Source: JBAXGE01 sp044344145 (GTDB taxonomy: Bacteria; Planctomycetota; Phycisphaerae; WQYP01). From it: DNA of 17,253 nt. Under the pieces are notes generated by a model that ran no database searches, was not told where the DNA came from, and saw only the letters and a list, made by a program, of their open reading frames with translations. A program made the position numbers and the translations under genes. Numbering within the stretch: the stretch's first letter is position 1; each line of letters opens with the position of its first letter. The stretch covers positions 1 through 17,253 of the forward strand of contig JBIJDM010000032.1 in assembly GCA_044344145.1 (NCBI GenBank), given 5' to 3'. This document shows, piece after piece, positions 14,102 through 17,253 of the stretch.

Positions 14102-16654
14102 ATGAGACGGATTGTCATATGGTTATTCGTTGGGCTGCTGGTATTGGGTGGCACGGATCAATACGTGCTGGCCGGTTCTGATGCCATAACTCCGCCGGGG
14201 GCGAGTATGGTTGCGCTGACTCAGCCGTTCCGTTTTCAGGGCGGGGACGATCCGGTGGAACGGGCTGCGGAGGCCACCTTCGATGATCAGGCCTGGTCCC
14301 AGATTACCCTCCCGCATACGTGGGCCGGCCCGGATGGCAAACCGACCTACAGCAATGCATGGTATCGCACCACCTTCATGGTGAATCCCGCGGCGGGAGA
14401 AACGGTCTATCTGCATTTTGCCGGGGTGGCCACGGTGGCGGAGGTGTACGTCAATGGCAAGTCCGTCGGGACCCATCGCGGCGCGTACACGGCGTTTGTC
14501 TGTGATATTACGGCGGCCGTACGGCCGGGCGCGGCCAACGTGCTGGCCGTGCGCGTTAACAATAACGGTGTGGATACCGTTGATTGCCTGCCCAGCGGAA
14601 CCGCCAAACAACTGTATCGGGTCTATGGTGGTATGTACCGTATGGCGTATGTTTATACCGTACCACCGGTGCATATTTATCCGGAACTGGCCAGTTCGGG
14701 CGTGTTTGTGACGACCAAATCCGTGGCGGGTAATACGGCGGAGTTGAGCATACGCACCGCTATTCGTAATTCCAGCTACCAGGCGCAAAGCCTGCGGGTC
14801 AGACATGGGGTCAACGCGCCGAAACAGAATACTCCGGCGACCCAGGATTCCGAAGCCATCACGATTGCTGCGGGTGAAATCAAGTCGGTAGTCACGTCAA
14901 TAACCGTAACGAATCCCGCCCTGTGGGCGCCAGGGCAGCCGAATTTATATGAGCTTACGACCAGTCTGCAACCAGTGGCGCAAGGTATGACGACGCTGCG
15001 GGCCGCGACGCCACCGTTGGTGACGACCTTTGGAATCCGTACGATCACATTCCAGAAAGGACAATTCATCCTCAATGGTCAGCCGTTTTATGTGCGCGGC
15101 GTCAACAAGCATCAGGAAACCGAACATAAACTTACTGCCGTTGCGCCCGAGGACCTTCTGGCCGATTGGGAGCAATTGAGTGAAATCGGGGCCAACACCG
15201 TGCGGTTGGCGCATTATCCCCATGCCCCGCTGGAATACGATCAGGCGGATCGGCGCGGGATGGCGGTCTGGGCGGAAAATGGGCATTCCAATAAAAATAC
15301 CCCCACCGCAACGGGGGAATTGATTACCCGGGAAATGGTACGGCAAAACTACAATCATCCGGCGATTATCTTCTGGTCCTGTGGTAACGAGGCGGAATCG
15401 GTCGCCAGCAGTCGCTATGCCGAGGTGATTCGGGAAGAAGATACCACGCGGGTGGTGACGTATGCCTCCAACGGCCAGAATCCCACCGGCGTGGATATCA
15501 TCGCGCGGAATGTGTATCCGGGGTGGTATGGTGGTCATCTCAACGGGTTCACCAACCAATATACTTCTGAAACCGGGGCGGGTGGTTCGCTGGCCACGCA
15601 CTGTGCGGCGGAAAAAGCACGCTGGACGGTGGATAAATATGAGCCGGAGGAATATCAGCAGTTGGTCGCGGAACAGCGCCTGCAGACGGTGTTTGGCAAT
15701 GAACCGGATAAGCACCCCATGCTGTTATGGTGGACCTTCCGCGAATTCGGTGACAGCAAGTATAAAGGCCGCAATTCCAAGGGTATCCTCACGTATGCGG
15801 GTTACCGGAAAAGTATTTTTTATCTGTTCGAGTCGTTTTTACGTCCACAGGTTCCGGTGGTGCGGATTGCTTCGCCGACCTGGATGGTGCGCGGCAGTGC
15901 CGGTGAGTCTGGCGTCAAGGTCTATTCCAACCAACCCAGTTTGACACTTACATTGAATGGGACGGCGGTGGGAACCTTGGAGAACGGCAGTTATGTGCAG
16001 CCGGTGGTCAAGGTGGTAAAGGTTACAGGCACGAAGACCGTCCCCGAGCCGGTGCCCACGCCGCCGTTGACGGTCGCCAATGTCTTTTATTGGAACAAAT
16101 TGAAATTTCAGGCAGGGAACAATTTGGTGCAGGTCAGTGATGGCGCTGGCCATACGGACCGGGTCACGATTTATTACGCGGGGAGCGATGCGGTCACGGC
16201 GGAAAACCCGCAGGGCTTGCTGGTGCAAAATCTGGAATCCAGCAATCCTGAAAACCCGGCGTATTTTCACACCGAACCTGTGCATGCCCAGTGGCCGGTG
16301 TATTACCAGTGTGATGGTCAGGCGGAGAATACGTTTGACGCCCTGCCCGTGCTCGTGGAAGGCGCCCAGCGGATCGTCACCAAACGCTGTTCACTGGCTC
16401 TGCAAGTTACAGATTTGAGTTTTACGGTCAGCGCCCCGGCCACGGTGTATGTAATGGTCAGTGGGTCTGCGGAAGTCATGACCAAGCAGTTGATCGATAC
16501 GGGTTTCACCGAGGTTGGCGGTTCGCTGCGCTGGCGCGATAATGTCGCGGCGCTGGTGCCGGCCAAGCTTTTCGCCAAAGCCTATCCGTCCGGTCAGAGC
16601 ATCAAACTGAAGGGCAGCAGCGAGGATTATGCTGTACTGGTTAAACCCAAGTAA
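14102..16654 (+). CDS. Secreted multidomain GH2 glycosidase (beta-galactosidase/beta-glucuronidase type)
   Basis: 850 residues from ATG 14102, chosen over an in-frame TTG at 14078 because GGAG lies 5 nt upstream and a signal peptide follows (RRIVIWLFVGLLVLGG, cleavage likely after A24). Domains in order: sugar-binding jelly roll (about 38-192, with WYRTTFMVN and AEVYVNGKSVG), Ig-like domain (about 193-310), TIM barrel (about 311-585), a DUF4982-like beta-domain (about 595-692, VKVYSNQPSLTLTLNG), and an unassigned C-terminal domain (about 700-850). The acid/base is E430 in SCGNEAES; the nucleophile is E490 in YTSETGAGG. RGVNKHQETEH and NTVRLAHYPH are family hallmarks. It should cleave beta-linked galactose, glucuronate or a related residue from polysaccharide outside the cytoplasm. 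It is a single-gene unit ending 26 nt before the convergent ABC gene, without a good terminator. Confidence 0.92.
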   Translation: MRRIVIWLFVGLLVLGGTDQYVLAGSDAITPPGASMVALTQPFRFQGGDDPVERAAEATFDDQAWSQITLPHTWAGPDGKPTYSNAWYRTTFMVNPAAGETVYLHFAGVATVAEVYVNGKSVGTHRGAYTAFVCDITAAVRPGAANVLAVRVNNNGVDTVDCLPSGTAKQLYRVYGGMYRMAYVYTVPPVHIYPELASSGVFVTTKSVAGNTAELSIRTAIRNSSYQAQSLRVRHGVNAPKQNTPATQDSEAITIAAGEIKSVVTSITVTNPALWAPGQPNLYELTTSLQPVAQGMTTLRAATPPLVTTFGIRTITFQKGQFILNGQPFYVRGVNKHQETEHKLTAVAPEDLLADWEQLSEIGANTVRLAHYPHAPLEYDQADRRGMAVWAENGHSNKNTPTATGELITREMVRQNYNHPAIIFWSCGNEAESVASSRYAEVIREEDTTRVVTYASNGQNPTGVDIIARNVYPGWYGGHLNGFTNQYTSETGAGGSLATHCAAEKARWTVDKYEPEEYQQLVAEQRLQTVFGNEPDKHPMLLWWTFREFGDSKYKGRNSKGILTYAGYRKSIFYLFESFLRPQVPVVRIASPTWMVRGSAGESGVKVYSNQPSLTLTLNGTAVGTLENGSYVQPVVKVVKVTGTKTVPEPVPTPPLTVANVFYWNKLKFQAGNNLVQVSDGAGHTDRVTIYYAGSDAVTAENPQGLLVQNLESSNPENPAYFHTEPVHAQWPVYYQCDGQAENTFDALPVLVEGAQRIVTKRCSLALQVTDLSFTVSAPATVYVMVSGSAEVMTKQLIDTGFTEVGGSLRWRDNVAALVPAKLFAKAYPSGQSIKLKGSSEDYAVLVKPK

Positions 16655-16680
16655 TAACTGGGACGGCAACCCCAGCCGGA

Positions 16681-17253
16681 TCACACCTGTAAACTCTTCA
16701 ACTGCATGAACGGCCCATCCCGGCTGGTTAGTTCCGCATGCGTGCCCATTTCAATAATTTGTCCCTGACTCATCACCACGATGCGATCGGCATTGCGGAT
16801 GGTGCTTAAGCGGTGGGCCACCACCAGCGTTGTGCGGCCTTTGACCAGTCGCCCGATGGCTTCCTGCACCAGCCGTTCTGATACCACATCGAGGGCCGAG
16901 GTGGCTTCATCAAGAATCAGCACCCGGGGATCGCGGATCAGGGCCCGCGCGATGGCCAGACGCTGCCGTTGACCGCCGGAGAGTTTACCCCCGTGCGTGC
17001 CCACGGAAGTATGGATGCCCTGCGGTAGTTTATTGACAAAATCCCACGCATTGGCCATTTCCAGCACATCGCGCACGCGCTGGTCGGTAATACCTTCCAG
17101 TCCGTAAGCGATGTTTTCACGGATGGTGCCGGAGAACAGTACGGTTTGCTGCGAGACCACGGCCAGATATTTGCGATAGGTCCGCAAATTGAGCGTGGCC
17201 ATGTCCAAACCGTCAATCAGAATACGGCCGTGGGTGGGACGGCGGAAGCCGAT
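16681..17253 (-). CDS. ABC exporter ATPase domain, partial (C-terminal 190 residues)
   Basis: The reading frame stays open to the right edge, so this is the 3' end of a larger gene; the TTG at 17208 is an internal leucine codon, not a start. The first visible residues, IGFRRPTHGRILIDG, directly follow the position of Walker A, which lies outside the window. Then come the Q-loop (VVSQQTVLFSGTIRENIAYG), the signature LSGGQRQRLAIARAL, Walker B VLILDEATSALD, the D-loop, and the H-loop VVAHRLSTIRNADRI. The sequence is of the MsbA/multidrug-exporter type, in which one polypeptide normally carries six membrane helices before this domain. It probably exports a lipid, peptide or drug; nothing here decides which. 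It converges with the GH2 gene. Confidence 0.92.
   Translation of the reverse strand: MGFRRPTHGRILIDGLDMATLNLRTYRKYLAVVSQQTVLFSGTIRENIAYGLEGITDQRVRDVLEMANAWDFVNKLPQGIHTSVGTHGGKLSGGQRQRLAIARALIRDPRVLILDEATSALDVVSERLVQEAIGRLVKGRTTLVVAHRLSTIRNADRIVVMSQGQIIEMGTHAELTSRDGPFMQLKSLQV

Noticed and set aside
16658..16675. CTGGG/CCCAG hairpin between the convergent GH2 and ABC genes
   Set aside because: The stem is only 5 bp with an 8-nt loop and there is no T-tract on either strand, so it is not a credible terminator.

Overview
The window is a gene-dense stretch of a GC-rich bacterial chromosome. It carries twelve protein-coding loci: ten are complete, one (a PfkB kinase) is interrupted by a frameshift, and one (an ABC transporter ATPase) runs off the right edge. 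I see no tRNA, rRNA, CRISPR array, insertion sequence or phage gene. The gene mix fits an environmental Gram-negative-type bacterium: a futalosine-pathway menaquinone enzyme (MqnE), a hopanoid/ceramide-type glycosyltransferase, signal-peptide and lipoprotein HtrA proteins, and GH20 and GH2 glycosidases. My best guess is the Planctomycetota (Phycisphaerae-like) or a related PVC lineage. That is inferred from gene content only and is uncertain.

Layout, left to right. (1) About 61-4067, minus strand: a dolichol-phosphate-mannose-synthase-like GT2 glycosyltransferase, then a two-domain protein that looks like an archaeal-type adenylate kinase fused to a nucleoside 2-deoxyribosyltransferase-like fold, then a cytoplasmic GH20 beta-N-acetylhexosaminidase, ending at a 12-bp hairpin at the left edge. 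(2) 4193-4735, plus: a HIT-family nucleotide hydrolase/phosphorylase, divergent from the GT2 gene. (3) 4786-7239, minus: an HpnI/ceramide-glucosyltransferase-like enzyme, then mqnE, which has its own well-formed sigma70-type promoter. (4) 7409-10311, plus: a lipoprotein HtrA protease with an intact catalytic triad, then a secreted HtrA-like paralogue that has lost the catalytic histidine, closed by a strong intrinsic terminator. (5) 10371-11168, minus: an alpha/beta hydrolase converging on that terminator. (6) 11301-13870, plus: a tight run of the frameshifted PfkB kinase, an RluA-type pseudouridine synthase and a TauE/SafE permease. (7) 14102-16654, plus: a secreted multidomain GH2 glycosidase. 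(8) 16681-17253, minus: the 3' end of an exporter-type ABC ATPase.

Most units are ordinary metabolic and envelope genes. Three places deserve attention: the kinase-like/NDT-like fusion (1870-2976), the active/inactive HtrA pair (7409-10311), and the split PfkB kinase (11301-12189). I found no recognised defence or mobile system. The fusion protein is the best candidate for undescribed biochemistry. The sequence alone does not show what it does.
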